Source: Ascarosepion bandense
Lineage: Eukaryota; Mollusca; Cephalopoda; Sepiida; Sepiidae
Reading direction: 5' to 3'
Length of the DNA stretch: 64,000 bases
NCBI GenBank assembly: GCA_037127315.1
Contig: JBBBDQ010000330.1
Location: forward strand, 1,281,001-1,345,000
The translations under genes and the position numbers were made by a program. Position 1 is the first letter of the stretch. Each line of letters begins with the position of its first letter. The notes beneath the pieces are model-generated. The model did not search any database. It was not told the origin of the DNA and saw only the letters and a list, made by a program, of their open reading frames with translations. Of the stretch, positions 30,851 to 44,800 are shown one piece after another.

Positions 30851-33569
30851 TTAGTCATGCAGAAAAATTAGAGATATATATTTTTTGCACTGCTCTTCTT
30901 CTGGATAGATTAAATCAGATAATTTGTTTTTTGACATAATAGTGTAGCTATAACAACCATAGAATTTTACACCATTTGACTGATTGATAGTATATGCCAG
31001 AAAGATAGAGCACTTTCTCTCTAAGGTAACAAACTCTATAGGTTTTTTCTAAAATTCCAGAGACTTAAGAGGGTGTAAAAATGGGACAGCCTGCAATTGA
31101 GAAGAATGAAAACTTGACAATGAATGAGAACATTACATCAAATAACATCCTAATTCAACATTAGTGCTGATTTCTCAGTATGCTGTACCCAGCATTCCAT
31201 GGGATTTCATAATTATCAACCAGCAAGGATTTGACATCATGGTATTAATTAATGTGCTTAATCTAGGCCAGAGAATATTGCTTTTGGGCTATAGAAGGTT
31301 GGCATCATGTCACCTTGATCAGATTAGACATGTTTTCAGATCTTTTGAACAAACAGTTCATGTGTGAAGAAAATTACTTGAGGCTATGGATCCAGTCCAT
31401 CAGCAGGGTGCTGTGCAAAGTGGTAGTGTCTTTGTAATAGTGTTGAAAATGTTTTCTCTTGGAGTTTGATATGTATAACATACACATATCTTGTTATAGA
31501 CCAAATATACATGTCTGTACGTTTCATATTTCTTGGCAATAAGGATCTTTTACAACAATATAATTCAAGCTGTCAGTGATCATTTTAGTAACATAAACAG
31601 TGGACACTTATTAACAATGACTTTCTAAACTATGTAATTAATAAATAAATATAGTTAAATTTAAAAAAGCACACAATAGCTATCACAACAATAATAAGCT
31701 TATTCTGTTGCAAACAAATGCATAAAAATTATAATCATGAAGTAGCTATTAAAAATGTAATATGTAAGTACACATCACTTTGATAGTGATAAACATATAA
31801 GATTAAGCATTTATAATATGAAAAATTAAAAACTACAAACATAATATTTAGAAATAATACAAACTTATTGAATAAGATCAGTGTGATATATGAATATTTT
31901 GCTAATTTTAGTTTTAAAAAAAAAGCAAATTAAAATTTACCTCTAATGTTGTGTGTCAACTAACAATGTTACCTATTAGATAATAATAGCATAAAAACTG
32001 ATACTACTGAACTCAAGATCATATTCCAACTAATATTAGACAGATACTTATAGACAATACAAACAGTATGCAACATAACGTTAAAAAAAAAAAAGCTACA
32101 AATATTTGAAGTCATAATCCTAAAATACAACCCTGCCCCCAAAACTGTAAAATACCTTTGTTTTGGATCTATTGTATTATATTCAATAAGTAATAAAGAC
32201 ATGAATTGCATCTGCTGTAAAAGGCCTATAAATGAAGCCATTGACAAATCTAAACATGATTGAACATTGACATTCCAAACATCAAATGTTATAATAAAAA
32301 AAAATAGTACATAAAAATTGTTTTGTATTTTAAATCATAAGACAGTTATTTAAAAGGACAAATGATGTCTTTAACAGTTCTGTAAAGTTTGTACACTAGA
32401 ACTAAACATTCATTACCTTGTAAAAAGACAAAACAAAATACAAGCAAAACTCACAAATTATTAAAAGAAAACATTCTGTAGTCTTGAATAAAACATCCTC
32501 AAATAAAAGTTGTCTGCCAAAATAAACATTTTTATATATTTGAGTGGGTGCTGAAAAATGTTCTGTCTGATGCACTTTATAAAAACTGACCAGAATTGTT
32601 ATTTTATTTTTTTTTTTTAAATGGAGGCTTCTTGGTTTGGCCAAAAACTTTGAGCACTTATGTATGTTCACATTTTCAGTACACACTTATGTGCGTATGT
32701 AATGTATATATCACATGCACACATTTCACTTAGACAGGAGTAATTCATACAAAGTTGTTTTTATTAAATTTGAGAAATGCCTTCAATTTTTCCAGTCACT
32801 GTATGAGTTGGCATACAGCTGGATCAAATTGAAGAAAATGTTATTAAAAATGGGCATCTATTTCAAATACAAAGTGGTCACTCTAATAACTTTTGAAGTA
32901 ATAAACATTATGTTTATAAAACCTGTAAATTCTCTGCAACACTCATATACACCTCTCACAGCACAAAAGAAAAGCCAGCAGGGAAAGAAAACATCATATG
33001 GTTCAACAGATCATACAACAAAAACATAAAAACCAATGTAAGAAAGATATATATTAAACTCGTATACAAACACTTCATGCATCAAGTACTCTCCACAAGA
33101 TATTCAACAAAAATAAGGTAGAAATAAGTTACAGTTTCACAGAGAACATGGCACAAACAATAAAAAAAGCACAACAGAAAAACAATCATCTAACCACCTG
33201 AACAAATTAAACCCACATGTAAATTCAGATAAAGATTGAATGTCCTTTAAACTGCAATTTGTTGCAGAACAATGTAATATACTAAGCCACTGTAAAATCA
33301 GCACATAATGAAAAAACAAACTGCACACACAAAACATCCTTTACAAATAATAAATACAGGGACAGCATAATGCTTTATGAACTTATCTGGGAGATTACAA
33401 ACAAAAAAAACATATCAGACCAAAAATATCATGGAAAATGAGGAAAAGAAAAGAAACAATCAGAACTCATCTCAAAATGCAGACATGGAAACAAATTTTT
33501 ACTACACTACTTAAAAATTGAAAACTGAAAATGAAGAAGAATAAATGAAACTAAATAAATAAAATAAAC
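30851..33569. other. AT-rich stretch, no gene recognised
   Basis: Frames at 31164-31367, 31969-32247, 32402-32686 and 32715-33029 do not resemble any family I know and have intron-like composition. No RNA gene or repeat partner was identified. Confidence 0.45.
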
Positions 33570-34890
33570 TTTTTTATAAAAAAATCATTTCACCCCAAGT
33601 AAGGCAAAACTGCTACTGGTGCACAAGGGGGTTACAAATAGGATAGATGGATATTTGAGATGAAAACAGTATAGGTGATGTTGTAGAAATTGTAAGAGAG
33701 AGATGGGAATCATGGAGATAGAAGATGGCAATTGATGTTGCATTTGAACTTTTGGAGATTGTAGCTATCAGGGGAGTAACCATAGGGAAAGGAGTTCCAC
33801 AGGCCAGAAGTGCAAGGAAAGAAACTGCTAGAGTAAAATTGGTGGTTACATTAGCCTATTTTGTGGGACCTAGTTGCCAATCTAGTTGCATGGGCAAATT
33901 GATGAGGGCAGAGCACAAAATAAAACTTGTCAGAGCAGATGCTGTGAAAATACTTGTAGAAAAGACAGGGAAGCCACATTCCATCAGTGAGAAAGTTGCT
34001 GAAGGTGAGAAGCCAAATCGGAACTAGTTACATTGAAGATCCTCCTTTGGATTTGTTGAGAACACAAAGGTGAACAGTAGGTGCACCTGACCAGATATGG
34101 CAACAGTTTTCCATGCATGAACGAATGGTAGATTTATAAATGTGCAAGATGGATTCTACCAAAAAAAACTTCCTGGTTCAGGATAATAATCTAACCTTCT
34201 TAGCAGTAGATGTAGCTATTGATTCAATGTATTCATTCCACTAGAGATCAGTTGAGAGAGTGAGGCTGAGGAGGCACAGTTTATTATTTTCAAGGAGACT
34301 AGTGTAATCCATATTAATGGAAGGTTGGAAAGCTTCCCTCTGGTGGTTAAGGAGAGTAGCTTCGTTTTGGAAGCATTCAAATTTTCAGGCCTTTTCTTAC
34401 CCTAATACATCACAGAGTGGAGGTCCTTCCCAAGACCAGAGGCTAGATCTACTTTGTCAGCCCAGGCAGATTTCTTATTGAGATGTGAGTAGATTGTGGT
34501 GTCATCTGCATAGATACCAACTTGGGAATTGACTACATCAGGAAGATCATTGATGAATATCAGGAAGAGCATAGGATAGAGCCTTGAAGGACACCTGCAT
34601 TCACATGAAAGTGTTTGGAAATATGCCGATTCAGAAGAATCCTCATTTCATGATTTGACAGCAACAATTGGATTAAATTGAACAGCTGCTCACTTATACT
34701 ATAACCCTGTAACTTTCACAGAAAACCAGCATGCCAAATCCTATCAAACACTTTTAAGATATCTACAGCAACAGCTTGGGCTTCACCATTCTTATCAACG
34801 GCCTGATATCTGTACTCGGTGATGGTTGTTAGCACATCAGCAGTAGACCTGGTGAAGAAGAAGCTATACTGCTTGTCAGAAAATAATTTG
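33570..34890 (-). pseudogene. Non-LTR retrotransposon RT relic, antisense copy
   Basis: The 3' tail (CATTTCACCCCAAGTAAGGC on plus, next to a T-run) matches the tail of the LINE at 61480-62226. On the minus strand the RT palm is readable: SDKQYSFFFTRSTADVLTTI, AVAVDILKVFDRIWHAGFL, VNAGVLQGSIL and the catalytic YADD box encoded by complement of 34501-34512, then DDTTIYSHLNKKSAWADKV. Several stops interrupt it. The 5' end is cut at ~34890, where a SINE body begins. A superficially open plus-strand frame at 33725-34027 is only the antisense of its C-terminus. Confidence 0.85.
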
Positions 34891-34904
34891 TTGGATCTCT
34901 TCTT

Positions 34905-35040
34905 CCCCCAGCAATGGGTTAATTAGTAAGACTTGTATCACTAAATCATTATTGCCAAAAAAATTCTTGCTATCTAAAAATATTTTCTGGCTTTAAATAA
35001 AGTGCAAAAGTTTAATAAAATGAATGAATCAATCATCAGT
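34905..35040 (+). mobile_element. SINE body fragment
   Basis: Matches 23297-23425: CAGCAATGGGTTAATTAGTA, ATCACTAAATCATTAT, TTTCTGGCTTTAAATAAAGT and AATCAATCAT. It lacks the 5S/tRNA-like head, so it is 5'-truncated. Confidence 0.7.
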
Positions 35041-38000
35041 GACTGACTGGTTAAGTCATTCCATGTTGTATATCTATTCTCATTTGTATAGGTGCGTGAA
35101 ACTCTGGGGAAGGGACATTATACATCCACAACGATACAAAATGTTACAATTGATGTCATTGTGAGAATGAAGACTTGAATTCTGTCTCTAATATATTTGG
35201 CTGTTTATTCAAGTATTCATTTGCATGGTATTAATTGGGAGTAGGTAGGTAAATTATGCTACTTCTGTCATGCTAAACAGTTCAGCCTTTTTTTTTACAA
35301 CCACTGAGAACTCTGCCTCTTTCCTACCATCTATCTGCATATCTTTACTGATGCACAGCTGCCAATGGAACTCTCTTGATGGACACAATTTCAGATCTAA
35401 CCTCAGTACTGTGACTGTCTCTATAAGTCTATGAGTGTAACTTTCTATCTCTCAGTCAAGTGGCACTTATTCCTGAAAATTTTTGTTTATTTATCTATTT
35501 ATTTCTTTTGGTTAAGTAGGTGAATACTTTGAAGTTCCTACATTGTAAACTTTGCTGATGGTCATGAAAACACAACACACTTCAGACTCAAATAAAATCA
35601 TTTAGTCCACACTTGATGCCATGCCTGTATTAATGACAACTCGGTTCTATTATGTCATATCTGTATACCAAATTCAAGTGTAGTTGATGTTTATAAACAA
35701 TTATGATTATTATATATTTTCCTCTTCTGCCAGAATTTGTTGTGTTATTATGTAATCATGAGATTGGATGAGTTTTTATATATATTTAAGTAAATCCTTT
35801 TGGTTATATCATGGTTCATATAAACAGTTAGGAGACATGTTTACATGCATTCAAACATATTGTTCCATATTTCTACTTATTTCTAATACTGTTAAAGGCT
35901 TGTGTGTTGATAATCTACATATTTAAAGTTAGCTCTTTTGATCAACAGACTATTCTGCTTTCTAAATCTTTGTTTTTCCTTTTGATTCTTGTTTAAAATA
36001 CACAATCTGGCTTCCACCTGTTTGTAATATTCAAGCCTTCATATTGATCACAAATTTTTTCCTTTTCTGTCTTGCTCCATATTTAAAAATTGCTACTTGC
36101 TGCATATCTTTGTTTTCTGGGCTAGAATCTGTCACTGACCCAGTCAGTTGTATAAACCAAGGTATGAGAAGGCCTATTATTGTTACAGCTTGGGTCTATC
36201 ATTATTGGGGGTGGGGTGAAGCATGTGGGGTGGATCTGCAAAGTCGTCACTCTGCTAATGTAACATGGCATAATCTGGGACGGACAACAGCTGTTCCAAT
36301 CAGCATTGCTTGAAGATGATTTCCTCATAGCAAGCTTTTACTAACACACTCTGATTAAACTCTTGTTATCATCCTGCAACTGTCTCTGTGGCCGGTGGCA
36401 TATTCCTCATCAGGAAGAATTAATTGTGACAAGCTACAGATTCAGCTTTTTTGACTTGTGTAGTTTTTACATTTCATGTTCTGTAGAAAAGGTATGTGTA
36501 CCATATCTATTCATTCAGATTCTTGGTAAAATTTTTTTCCTGGTCGACAAAATGAAGAAATGTCAGACATTGCGATAAAATTAACTTTACTTGGACTGTA
36601 CACTTTTGCAAAATTCACTATCACAAACTTTTAATCTTTAAATTTCTCTTCATCATCAAGCATAAATCTAAATTGTGAATATCACTTTTGAATGTATAGA
36701 TTCTTATATAAGCACATATTTGTGTGCATACTTGTATTTATACAGAAGTAGTGAGGAAGTTTGTGTTTGCAATTACATACAAAATCCACTTGTATGCATC
36801 TCAGTTTTATATACACCAGTGTAGATTTGTCTACAGGAGCAACTATGCTAAAATAAATTTTTTTTTGTTGTTGAATTTTCTATGGACACTTGTACAAAAA
36901 TTTGGATATCAGATTAAGATATATTGAACAAAGTAACTAGAGAGAAAAAAATAATCATTGCTTGATTAGTTGATTTGATATTTCATATTCTAGACATGTA
37001 GGTGGATCTGACTTGTATGGTTCTTCCCAAAAAATTTAAAGAAAAATTGAAGTGAAAATGGGATCATAATATAGTAAATAAAATATGTGCAAATCTTCAC
37101 AAGTAGCAATAAATGAGTATCCCTTTTTCTTTTTTTCTTTAAATACATGCAAGAATTATCTCATAAAATGTCGGAAACAAGAAAATGGTAAGAAAAATAA
37201 TCAGACGGAACCTAAATGAAAACTGAAGGGAACTGAAACAAATTCTATGGTTGTTAAACTGAGAGATGAGTTATTCAACCTAATACTTTTTGAAAACTAT
37301 ATCATTTACTTTATAGAATAATGATTTATACAATTTAATAAAAAATCAACAGATAATCCTCACCATGGCTCATAATGGAAAGCAGAAGAGAGAAAAAGAT
37401 GTATAAATTAAAGGTTGAGGAACAACCTTCAGTTTTTAAGCATAGAAACTATTCACCAATTACTAAAATTTTGTTGTATTCCAATAATAGTCACTCATAA
37501 GAAATACTGTTCCACAAATTATATGTACTTTTCCTGCTTTTGTCACTATATTTTGGCCAGTGAATTCTGTAGCATTTTTGATGTTTAAAATCTTGTATCA
37601 AGTTATTTAACCAAGTTATTTAATCTATTATTTTCTTTACTGTTGTTTTTGCTACATTTCAGGCAGTGTACTCTTCAGCCTTCTTCAAGTGTATAAATTA
37701 TATGGAAGTATTTCCTTTTATAAATGTTTATAAACCAAGGCATCCAAAAGACAATGCATGACTAATCTTAAAAATTCTTGTACCAAGTACCAAAGATGTT
37801 AGCACACAAGTGTGCAGTGACAAAAATAATAAGGATGAAAATACTAGTACTAATAATACATGAAAGAAAGTTTGGTTTCTATTAAAAGACTTCCAAGTTT
37901 CTGATATAAAGCTCATTTTTTGTTTTGTTACTTAAACATTAGATTGAACATTCGAAACTGGTCATTCCTCTTGCTCAATTGATATGTTGAAGAATTTAAA

Positions 38001-40309
38001 GAATGTTACAATATTTATTTTCATAATTGCCAACTTTCATTAACAGGAGAGAGGAATCTTTTGGCCTGTTTGTCTTGGTTGTAACTCAATTTGAACATTG
38101 TTATAAGTAGTCTGCATATTGGTGAGAAAGAAACCTGTTTATTAAGTGTTTAAAAATGAATTATGTGATAATTATTGGTTTGTGGATGGTTCAAAAAGAA
38201 ATACTCATGTTTTTCTTTTTTTTTAAATTGTGTATATTTTTTCCTATTTTTTTCTTATTATTTTCACTAGAATAAATTAACAATAAATGAATCTGTCAAT
38301 AAGACAAATTGCTCTTTTTAGTCAATTACTTTAACCCAAATAATATTGCTCAACTTTATGGCAGTTGGTTTTAAGGAGATAATTTAAGTTATATTTTAGA
38401 CAAGAAACCTGTATCAAATACCAATCTTAAAATGTCTTTTTTTTCTTTTGTTTGGTTATAAATTTTTATAAACAGTAATCTGAAGCCCATATTTAAGAAT
38501 ATTAGCAACACAGACTGGAATGACATTGGACAAGTATAGTTAGTATGCTAAGTAAAACTTGAGTAGCTACTAGTATAACATCACTAAAATAAGCAAGAAA
38601 AGAACACTTTTTTTAAAAATCCTTATAATCCAAACACAGGCTGATCAGGGTTCCCACACACTGGTGCATAAAAAAACAACTAAAACACAGTTGTATTCAA
38701 ATTAAGCAGAAGTTCATTCTGATCAAAGATCATCAGGGGTTCTCAACCAAGAGGGAATTTCAGGGTTTCAACTGAGGAGAGAAAAATCTTTTTACTCTTT
38801 TTATTTACAAAATTTGGAGCCCATCATAAATGTAAAAAAATATCTTGAGAAAAATAATCCATGTAAATGTACTAATATGAAAAGACTGAAGATGTTTAAT
38901 AATATATGCATATTATTTGTGGTCAGACAGTTTTGCAAAGGGGAGGATAACGTTCTGACATGGTGAAAAGGGTATAATGAGCAAAAAAGGTTTGGAAACT
39001 ATTGTCCTGAAGAAACTAAATAAAGGATTATAGAAGATCAATTGTGTCCTGAAAACCAATAATTGTTTGTCTTGTATTTGTTTTGAATATGAAAGATAGG
39101 ATGAGGAACTTCATAGTTATCAGTGATGTAAATATAGTGAGAACACTATTTGAAAGGGAAGCAGCTAAATGAAGCCAAAGAATTCTTTAAATGTCATACA
39201 ATAACAATAGTTATAAACTTAAAAATATGGAAGGAGAATATATGTAGTATACTTACTCATCTAATTATAGTGCCTGTCATAGAACAGGGGTTAGCAATGT
39301 AATCTGTAGATAATTGCTTTCCATTCTTTCTTTCTTATAATAAAATGCAGAAATACTACTTGGTGGCTGAGATATTTACTTCTCACTGGTGGCAGCAAGT
39401 CAGATAAGTTAATTTTGAATACTGACTTTCAAGGCAAACATAACGTCTCTCTTTAGAAGAGTGGTGAAACAAAATCTGCCTACATCTTTGCTCTTTGCAC
39501 AAAGTATATATTATGTATAATTAGTTTTAGCTACTTATTAATAAACTAAATTGGCTCAGAACAATGCTTTGCCTGCACATGATAGAACATACAAATCATT
39601 AGGAAGAGCAGTTATTTCCTCAAGACATGTAAATGGCCTAATGGTTAACTGAAAAAAAGCAGAATTTCAATTATGGCTGGGATAGTTTAGTTCACTTTGT
39701 ACTAATCTCATTAGCAAAGACATGAGTCCATCCATTCCCAGATATGGTTAAATTGCAGGATAGATTGTACACTCTAGACATGGTTGACAGTCAGTCCAGT
39801 ATAAAAAAAATTCTTCATTCAAAACTGTAGAAGGCTACAAGAAAAATTGCCATTCTTTTTTTCCTAAGAACAAAGTGATACACAGTTCAGTTATTAAAAG
39901 AAAAAAAGTATCACTGTAGAAAACCATGATCACCTCAAAATGGCATGTACCTTCAGGTTCATGACATTTCAAGGAAGAAAGTCTGGTACGTGGTTACAGC
40001 AGTCATACACCTATGAATATAACATGACATCCACATAGATGAGAAAGATGTGATCTTGATCTCAAGTGCTTGTTTTATAGCCAGGATCTCTGAAATTGAG
40101 TCTTCTAAGTTGCATCCACTTGACAAATGAATAAATAAGTGAAAGAAAGCATTTGAATTCAAGCAACAACAAAGCAAACAATATTTTATATTGCTGTACA
40201 ATATAGTTAACAGTCATTGAGATAAGAAAATAATCAGTCTGTTCTTGGCAGTGGTTGGGGTGCACTATCCTTCTCATAGTTCAAAAAGAACGCAACTGTA
40301 ATAGATAGG
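35041..40309. other. AT-rich stretch, no gene recognised
   Basis: Bases 36110-36320 are clearly less AT-rich, with an open frame on each strand but no recognised product. 36385-36405 holds GGCCGGTGGCAT, a word I associate with cephalopod interspersed repeats. Otherwise nothing. Confidence 0.45.
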
Positions 40310-40745
40310 AGGACTGATATGTTATATCAGTCCTCCTATATGGCAGTGAATGCTGGACAATTTTCTCACAGATGAAGAGGTGATTGAAGCAACAGAAATT
40401 TGGTTCTACTGAATAATACTCAGAATATCATGGATTGAACATGTGATCAACAAAGTTTTAAGAAAATGGAAACAATAAGGACACTTGTACTTAATATCAG
40501 AAAGAAACAGTTGAAATTTCTAGGACACTTAATGAACAAAGAAATCTTGGAAAATTTGTTAATTTGACTGAAGGCAAACGAGGCAGAGAAAAACAATGCA
40601 TAACCTACCTAGTAAGCTTGAGTAAATCAATGGCAGAACAAGGTTTAGGAGAGATAACAAAAAGACAAAATTTATTAAGAGCTACAAAAGACAGGAAATT
40701 GTGGAGAGTCATGATAAACATCCTGAAGGGACACAATGTATAGAA
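40310..40745 (+). pseudogene. LINE endonuclease-reverse transcriptase C-terminus, relic 2
   Basis: Same element region and strand as 7318-7680. Readable pieces include EEVIEATEIWFY-stop, ILRISWIEHVINKVLRKWK, and further on KTKFIKSYKRQEIVESH-like frames corresponding to the tail of endonuclease-RT proteins. Upstream TATATCAGTCCTCC-TATGGCAGTGAATG corresponds to the LLYGSECW-type block. Stops and shifts; non-functional. Confidence 0.7.
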
Positions 40746-41532
40746 GAATGAAATTTTAGATCAGCTTGGGAGCTTTTACCCAGTGCAATTCTCTGTGAAT
40801 ATTAATCTAAGCAGATTACAATTTAATGAAACTTGTACCCATGTTATTCTTAACTCTTAATTTTTACTTTAAAAAAATGCTCTTTAAGAATCAATTTTGT
40901 ATATAGTAAAATATTAGTGTTTTTTTAATCACATAATGGGTAACTATTGAAGATTATTAAACTTCTAAAGTGCCTATTTTTCTTTTGGAAAACACTTGTT
41001 GATTTAATCTGTGGGTTTTTTTTTTGTGAGTGTGTTTTTTATTTTATTCATTTTTATGCTTCAGTTTTATTTTAGAATAATTTTATTGTTATCCTTTGCT
41101 ACTCATTTCACTTGTGTTAAAATAAATTATTTTATGTTAAAAAAAGAGTTTTTGTTTTACTATAAAGTAGACAAAACTCTTTTCAAATTCCAAGAATTTT
41201 TGCTAAATTACATCACTTTTCAGGTAAAGATGTGACAAATAGACGGCCTTGTTTGTACAATGTATTTGCAAATACAAAAGATAATTGGCTAATTGTTATT
41301 GATTCTAAATTTTGATTTGTGAGCTAATTGTAGTGATCATTGTTAAAGAATTTTATCTTATTAGATGCACCCATACTGTATCCTTTCACCAGACCAAGTG
41401 AAATTATGTATCAATCATACATTTTTAACTCAGATTTGAGACTGAAAATTATTTCATTTACCTCTACTTATTCTGGCAACTATGATCTTTTTGTTTACCC
41501 ATCACTTTTGTTTTATCTGATCTCTTATCTAC

Positions 41533-41782
41533 TTTCCACTCGTTTCTCTCTCTCTCTCTCTCTTTTCCATTCGTTTTTCTCTCTCTGTCCTTACCACTCG
41601 TTTTTCTCTCTCTCTCTCTTTTCCATTCGTTTTTCTCTCTCTGTCCTTACCACTCGTTTTTCTCTCTCTCTCTCTCTGTCCTTTCCAGTCGTTTCTCTCT
41701 CTCTCTCTGTCCTTTCCACTCATTTCTCTCTCTCTCTCTGTCCTTTCCACTCGTTTCTCTCTCTCTCTGACCTTTTCACTCG

Positions 41783-41814
<32 letters not shown>

Positions 41815-42432
41815 CTTTTCACTCGTTTCTCTCTCTCTGTCCTTTTCACTCGTTTCTCTCTCTCTGTCCTTTCACTCGTTTCTCTCTCTCTGTCCTTTCA
41901 CTCGTTTCTCTCTCTCTGTCCTTTCCACTCGTTTCTCTCTCTCTGTCCTTTCCACTCGTTTCTCTCTCTCTGTCCTTTCCACTCGTTTCTCTCTCTCTGT
42001 CCTTTCCACTCGTTTCTCTCTCTCTGTCCTTTCCACTCGTTTCTCTCTCTCTGTCCTTTCCACTCGTTTTTTCTCTCTCTCTGTCCTTTCCACTCGTTTT
42101 TTTCTCTCTCTCTCTCTGTCCTTTCCACTCGTTTTTTCTCTCTCTCTCTCTATCCTTTCCACTCATTTTTTCTCTCTCTCTCTCTATCCTTTCCACTCGT
42201 TTTTTTCTCTCTCTCTATCCTTTCCACTCGTTTTTTTCTCTCTCTCTGTTCTTTCCACTCGTTTTTTTCTCTCTCTCTCTATACTTTCCACTCGTTTTTT
42301 TTCTCTCTCTCTCTGTTCTTTCCACTCGTTTTTTCTCTCTCTCTCTGTTCTTTCCACTCGTTTTCTTTTCTCTCTCTCTCTCTGTTCTTTCCACTCGTTT
42401 TTTTCTCTCTCTCTCTGTTCTTTCCACTCGTT

Positions 42433-42463
<31 letters not shown>

Positions 42464-42630
42464 GTTCTTTCCACTCGTTTTTTTCTCTCTCTCTCTCTCT
42501 GTCCTTTCCACTCGTATTTTTCTCTCTCTCTCTGTCCTTTCCACTCGTATTTTTTCTCTCTCTCTCTGTCCTTTCCACTCGTATTTTTTCTCTCTCTCTG
42601 TCCTACCCACTCGTTTTTTTCTCTCACTCT
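41533..42630. repeat. Satellite sub-block 1 (CACTCG, GTCC/GTTC type)
   Basis: Monomers of 27-33 bp: TCCTTTCCACTCGTTT plus a variable (CT)n. The T-run after the CpG lengthens from 3 to 8 across the block, and CATTCG variants occur at the left edge. Confidence 0.85.
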
Positions 42631-43420
42631 CTGTCATTTCCACTCGTTTTTTTCTCTCACGCTCTGTCCTTTCCACTCGTTTTTTCTCTCACGCTCTGTC
42701 CTTTCCACCCGTTTCTCTCTCTCTCCTTTCAACCCGTTTCTCTCTCTCTCTCCTTTCCACCCGTTTCTCTCTCTCTCTCCTTTCCACCCGTTTCCTTTCT
42801 CTCTCTCTCTCCTTTCCACCCGTTTCTCTCTCTCTCTCCTTTCCACCCGTTTCTCTCTCTCTCTCCTTTCCACCCGTTTCTCTCTCTCTCTCCTTTCCAC
42901 CCGTTTCTCTCTCTCTCTCCTTTCCACCCGTTTCTCTCTCCTTTCCACCCGTTTCTCTCTCCTTTCCACCCGTTTCTCTCTCCTTTCCACCCGTTTCTCT
43001 CTCCTTTCCACCCGTTTCTCTCTCCTTTCCACCCGTTTCTCTCTCCTTTACCCGTTTCTCTCTCCTTTCCACCCGTTTCTCTCTCTCTCTCTCCTTTCCT
43101 TTACCCGTTTCTTTCTCTCTCCTCCTTTCTCGATTTCTCTCTCTCTCTCTCTGTCCTTTCCACGCGTTTTTTTCTCTCTCTCTGTCCTTTCCACGCGTTT
43201 CTCTCTCTCTCTCTCTCTCTCTCTGTCCTTTCCACACGTTTCTCTCTCTCTCTGTCCTTTCCACACGTTTTTCTCTCTCTCTCTCTCTCTGTCCTTTCCA
43301 CGTGTTTTTTTCTCTCTCTGTCCTTTCCACGCGTTTTTTATCTCTCTCTGTCCTTTCCACGCGTTTTTTTCTCTCTCTGTCCTTTCCCCTCGTTTTTCTC
43401 TCTCTCTGTCCTTTCCACTA

Positions 43421-43459
<39 letters not shown>

Positions 43460-43460
43460 C
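42631..43460. repeat. Satellite sub-block 2 (CACCCG then CACGCG/CACACG/CACGTG)
   Basis: About 18 CACCCG monomers of 25 then 21 bp are followed by a run whose variable word is CACGCG, CACACG or CACGTG, then a single CACTAG at 43418. The same succession recurs at 49574-50225. Confidence 0.85.
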
Positions 43461-44800
43461 TTTCCACTCGTTTTTCTCTTTCTCTCCTTTCCACTCGTTT
43501 TTCTCTTTCTCTCCTTTCCACTCGTTTTTCTCTTTCTCTCCTTTCCACTCGTTTTTCTCTTTCTCTCCTTTCCACTCGTTTTTCTCTTTCTCTCCTTTCC
43601 ACTCGTTTTCTTCTCTCTTTCCTTTCCACTCGTTTTCTTCTCTCTTTCCTTTCCACTCGTTTTCTTCTCTCTTTTCTTTCCACTCGTTTTCTTCTCTCTC
43701 TCCTTTCCACTCGTTTTCTTCTTCTCTCTCTCTTTTCCACTCGTTTTCTTCTCTCTCTTTTCCACTCGTTTTCTTCTCTCTCTCGCTCTCTTTTCTTTTC
43801 CTCGTTTTCTTCTCTCTCTCTCTCTCTCCTTTCCACTCGTTTTCTACTCTCTCTCTTTTCCACTCGTTTTCTTCTCTCTCTCTCCTTTCCTTTCTCGTTT
43901 TCTTCTCTCTCTCCTTTCCACTCGTTTTCTACTCTCTCTCTTTTCCACTCGTTTTCTTCTCTCTCTCTCTCTTTTCCACTCGTTTTCTTCTCTCTCTCTC
44001 TCTCTTTTCCACTCGTTTTCTTCTCTCTCTCTCTCTCTTTTCCACTCGTTTTCTTCTCTCTCTCTCTCTTTTCCACTCGTTTTCTTTTCTCTCTCTCTCT
44101 CTCTCTCTCCTTTCCACTCGTTTTCTACTCTCTCTCTCTTTTCCACTCGTTTTCTTCTCTCTCTCTCTCTTTTCCACTCGTTTTCTTCTCTCTTTCTCTC
44201 TTTTCCACTCGTTTTCTTCTCTCTCTCTCTCTCCTTTCCACTCGTTCTCTCTCTCTCTCTCTTTTCCACTCGTTTTCTTCTCTCTCTCTCTCTCTTTTCC
44301 ACTCGTTTTCTTCTCTCTCTCTCTCTTTTCCACTCGTTCTCTCTCTCTCTCTTTTCCACTCGTTTTCTTCTCTCTCTCTCTCTTTTCCACTCGTTTTCTT
44401 CTCTCTCTCTCTCTTTTCCACTCGTTTTCTTCTCTCTCTCTCTCTCTTTTCCACTCGTTTTCTTCTCTCTCTCTCTCTTTTCCACTCGTTTTCTTCTCTC
44501 TCTCTCTCTCTTTTCCACTCGTTTTCTCTCTCTCTCTCTCTTTCCACTCGTTTTCTTCTCTCTCTCTCTCTTTTCCACTCGTTTTCTTCTCTCTCTCTCT
44601 CTTTTCCACTCGTTTTCTTCTCTCTCTCTCTCTCTCTTTTTCCACGCGTTTTCTTCTCTCTCTCTCTCTTTTCTCGTTTTCTTCTCTCTCTCTCTCTTTT
44701 CCACTCGTTTTCTTCTCACTCTCTCTCTTTTCCGCTCGTTTTCTTCTCTCTCTCTCTCTTTTCCACTCGTTTTCTTCTCTCTCTCTCTCTCTCTCTCTCT
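43461..44800. repeat. Satellite sub-block 3 (CACTCGTTTTCTTCT type)
   Basis: CACTCG monomers, first with TTTTTCTCTTTCTCTCC (27 bp), then TTTTCTTCT with growing (CT)n of ~29-35 bp. Confidence 0.85.

Noticed and set aside
33725..34027. 100-codon plus-strand frame
   Set aside because: It is the antisense of the LINE RT C-terminus; the equivalent antisense frame exists at 61785-62024.
36380..36412. Minus-strand CTGATGAGG as another hammerhead
   Set aside because: No GAA(A) at usable spacing and stems do not pair.
43048..44076. Minus-strand frames rich in E, R and K across the satellite
   Set aside because: Translation of (GA)n-rich complement; same cause as above.
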